This document shows positions 61,741 through 64,000 of a stretch of 64,000 nt of DNA, piece after piece. The stretch spans positions 62,001-126,000 of the forward strand of contig JARBJD010000028.1 in assembly GCA_033064195.1 (NCBI GenBank), given 5' to 3'. The notes beneath the pieces were generated by a model. The model searched no databases, was not told where the DNA came from, and worked only from the letters and a program-made list of their open reading frames with translations. Numbering within the stretch: the first letter of the stretch is position 1; each line of letters starts with the position of its first letter. The position numbers and the translations under genes were made by a program. This DNA comes from Blattamonas nauphoetae. Lineage: Eukaryota > Preaxostyla > Oxymonadida.

Positions 61741-63081
61741 ATGAGTTCCATCATTAATGCGCACATTATCGCTCATGCATCACCCTGTATGTATTATATT
61801 CCCTCTTTATTCCCTATAGCCATCTATGGAGCCGGTTCATTCTTCCAGATCGTTCTGATGCTCATCTATGTCTCTATCCTTCTTTATTCCACGATGATGC
61901 TCGCCCATTCCATCAAACAAGGGATTCGATCGAATATCCTCCATTTCTCTTTCTTTGCCCTGCTATCATCTGCATTCTTCATCAGATCACTCCTTCTTGT
62001 GGTCCCTCTCCCATACAGCCTGATATGGTACTACCTCCTCTGCGTGTATCTTCCTGATTCGTTGGAATCGTGCGGATGGTTGGTATATCTCTGGTGGGTT
62101 CGGAGTCAGACAACGCCAAATAAATCAACACCAGCTCGCTTGCTTGTCTTCCATGTGATTGTCTTTCCGTGCTTTGTGTTTTATCAAGTGATTGCATTTC
62201 TTGTGTCTCTCCTAACAAGCGTGTGTCGTCTTTTTGTCCATCACATTTTGATTTCCATATTGTCAGGGATCGAACAATGAAAATCAAAGGGAACCGGTGG
62301 CAACATCAATATTTAAGGCAATAGAAGCTGTTATCATGATTTCCCTTGTGTTGACGAGCTTTATTGCTCTGATCAGACAATTGAGGTCAAAACGAAAGCC
62401 ACAATTGAAGAAAATGCTTCTTTCTGTGATTATACCGACAGGAATCTACCTGACACTATTATTTTTAACATTTTTGTTTGAGATTCTGGACGCGTCAATG
62501 AGCTATTGGCTGATGAACTTGATTGGATCGACACTGACGATTTGTGAAACTAAAGTTCTTCAAAACCATTCAAAACAATCCTGGTGTGATCATTTCTTAA
62601 TGAATTTTTCTTTTTCGTCTCCGATAGCGTTGGATTTTCTGCTCTTCACTTCCTGTTCACCATCAGATCCACGATCCTCCCACTGACTCTACTGTTGATT
62701 TCATATACTCTGACGAAGAAGGAACTTAGAAAAACTGTTTCTGCAAAATATGCCACATCCGCCGCCTTCGAAAATGCCGCTGGAACCTCCGAAGGAACGG
62801 TCACAAATGAATACAAAGATATTCTCGCTGCAGGGGCGTCAGACAAACCTCTACTTGAACCCACCTCACATACATCGTCGTTGTCGTCCGAGGAAGCAAA
62901 TTCCGGGAATAAACGAGGACGAAATAAGGGTTTTTCGGGTGCTGGATCCGACGGGCAGAATGACGAACCCCGAGAAGAAGATAACGGATCGTTGATTTTG
63001 GGAGATAAGTCCGACGATGATCTTGATTGGGAGGTGGGAGATGAATTCGACGATTATGACGGATTGGCTGATTTTGATTGA
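61741..63081 (+). CDS. Multi-pass (about 7 TM) membrane protein, 3 exons, 416 aa
   Basis: Exons 61741-62220, 62267-62583 and 62628-63081 total 1251 nt in one frame; introns of 46 and 44 nt are GT-AG. Hydrophobic helices include IAIYGAGSFFQIVLMLIYVS, ILHFSFFALLSSAFFIRSLL, LIWYYLLCVYLPDSLESCGW, LLVFHVIVFPCFVFYQVIAF, IEAVIMISLVLTSFIALI, IIPTGIYLTLLFLTFLFEIL and LHFLFTIRSTILPLTLLLIS. The YLPDSLESCGWLVYLWW loop recalls the THH1/TOM1/TOM3 seven-helix family, a tentative match only. A cytosolic tail of about 120 residues ends in an acidic run (SDDDLDWEVGDEFDDYDG), suggesting sorting signals or protein binding. Location probably an endomembrane or the plasma membrane. Confidence 0.65.
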
Positions 63082-63390
63082 TGAATGTCACTTCCCTGTT
63101 TTTATTTGCTATTCCTGTAATCTGCGTTCTTTATTTGCACCTCATCCATCGATGCTTGACATGACTTGATCTATCGACTTTTGTTTGAAATGCATCGACA
63201 AATGATGATGTCTCTTTCGCGATGGGGAGATCGTCCTAGTTTTTGCTAGAAAAAGCCCAACCATTGAAATCGGGGAAATGGAGATGAAATAAGGGCAGAG
63301 AAGAAGACACAAAGGTTAGAATCTCTTGAAACGGAAGAGTGAAATGAGCGATGCTGATGACAGTGTTTGCTTGGTCTCAAATGTCATCTA
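63082..63390. other. Convergent intergenic region
   Basis: 309 bases between the 3' ends of the membrane-protein gene and the partial solenoid gene. Nothing recognised. Confidence 0.5.
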
Positions 63391-64000
63391 TTATGACCGA
63401 AGAGAGTTCACTCCCAAATTTATCATGAAACCGTATGAATAATACCGCATAGACCGTCCATACACCGACGACTTGCCGATCAGTGTTTGTTCGATTCTAT
63501 CTCTGAACCCCTCCCGTTCCAGTGTCTGCAACAATATTCTCCCTCTGTGCCAAGTTTCCGCTCCATCCTCTTGCCATGAATGGATATAGTTGATCATTTT
63601 GTCGAGTATGTCCAAATAGGTGTAAACGTGTTCCACTGTTGAGAGAAGTGATTGGAAGGCCATTGGGATGCGAGAAGAACAAATGAAATCCAGTGCTGGT
63701 TGGTGGAAGACACTCACATAAAAGATTGTGACCAATAATTGCAATGTTTCTCTGAATTCTTCCTCCCACGATGAAAGCTGACGATTGCGACTGATCTGGA
63801 CGAGAGATGGCTCGATTGGGATCAGAACTTCATTCAACATCACGTCTCGGACAAATTGAGGTGTAATCTCGGATTTGGAGGGAATGGATCGAAGATTGTT
63901 GGGGGATGAAAGCTTGACGACAATCTGGAAAATCGTGAGAATGTCGCTCAGGATGCCCTGATCTCCAATCACAGAAAGATCACGAAAGTGAGGTATTGAA
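63391..64000 (-). CDS. Divergent solenoid protein, C-terminal part (5' end beyond window)
   Basis: The frame is open to the right edge (reads SIPHFRDLSVIGDQGILSDI from the edge) and stops at 63391. It is a distant relative of the array family: MLNEVLIPIEPSLVQISRNR corresponds to VLKQVLVPSEKYIxHLCVNR, PALDFICSSRIPMAFQSLLS to PTMDFVLxMPVFLTIPSCLT, and LEREGFRDRIEQTLIGKS to LRMEGIEDVxEQxLQND, ending INLGVNSLRS like xxLGMNLPxxE. It shows that the superfamily extends beyond the tandem array. Confidence 0.65.
   Translation of the reverse strand, partial: SIPHFRDLSVIGDQGILSDILTIFQIVVKLSSPNNLRSIPSKSEITPQFVRDVMLNEVLIPIEPSLVQISRNRQLSSWEEEFRETLQLLVTIFYVSVFHQPALDFICSSRIPMAFQSLLSTVEHVYTYLDILDKMINYIHSWQEDGAETWHRGRILLQTLEREGFRDRIEQTLIGKSSVYGRSMRYYSYGFMINLGVNSLRS

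Noticed and set aside
1-64000. Non-standard genetic code (TAA/TAG read as Gln), known in some oxymonads
   Set aside because: Genes end at TAA, TAG and TGA where homology ends, and long frames such as NAP1 contain none of them internally.
1-64000. CRISPR arrays, bacterial operons, rRNA or tRNA genes
   Set aside because: No spacer-repeat array with bacterial features was seen; the only regular tandem repeats are the contiguous 38-bp units. I recognised no tRNA cloverleaf or rRNA, although tRNAs are easy to miss by eye.

Overview
The window is nuclear DNA of a protist. It has very short spliceosomal introns (mostly 32-63 nt, a few of 105-179 nt, possibly one of 25 nt), standard stop codons, serine/threonine kinases, a WAVE-complex subunit, a flagellar/microtubule CH-domain protein and a pogo-type transposon. 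The style of its large lineage-specific families matches what I remember of the oxymonad Blattamonas nauphoetae (Metamonada, Preaxostyla). That assignment is inference from memory and was not checked.

Layout. 1-3242 is the 3' end of a large type I surface protein with a cytoplasmic pseudokinase; a second member lies at 12496-18677 and is broken by three apparent one-base frameshifts. From 4.5 to 40 kb the window is mainly a same-strand array of a lineage-specific family of about 357-residue all-helical (armadillo/HEAT-like) proteins: nine members look intact, and there are five broken or degraded ones on the + strand. Divergent relatives lie on the minus strand at 19270-20274 and at the right edge. 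Eleven + strand copies carry the motif CCCATAWYGA (or a close variant) starting 35 or 37 bases before the start codon, which fixes the true start and the ~357-residue length. Spacers fall into three recurring types (A, B, C), one with a 38-bp minisatellite, and a four-gene block has been duplicated (20540-26600 and 34198-40110). A small FHA-domain gene sits at 33339-33779.

From 40.3 kb the window holds more conventional, intron-bearing genes: a SPEF1/CLAMP homologue (40328-41361), a NAP1/HEM (NCKAP1) homologue of the WAVE complex (41616-45679, minus), a very large helical-solenoid gene (45883-52962, minus), a kinase with coiled coil and C-terminal SPRY-like domain (56125-58314, minus), a decayed divergent copy of that kinase (58661-60494), a putative surface protein (60578-61567, minus) and a multi-pass membrane protein (61741-63081).

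The most striking content is a set of insertions. The large solenoid gene is interrupted by three different terminal-inverted-repeat elements: a complete 2162-bp pogo/Tigger-like transposon with 199-bp repeats, an 889-bp fold-back element with 367-bp repeats, and a 377-bp element. Each has a short flanking direct repeat, and leaving out all three rejoins one continuous frame of 1178 codons including the stop. A fourth, 1584-bp insertion splits a member of the 357-residue family at a 7-bp duplication, and leaving it out likewise gives a full-length 355-residue frame. Repeat arms of about 99% identity in two elements point to recent mobility.
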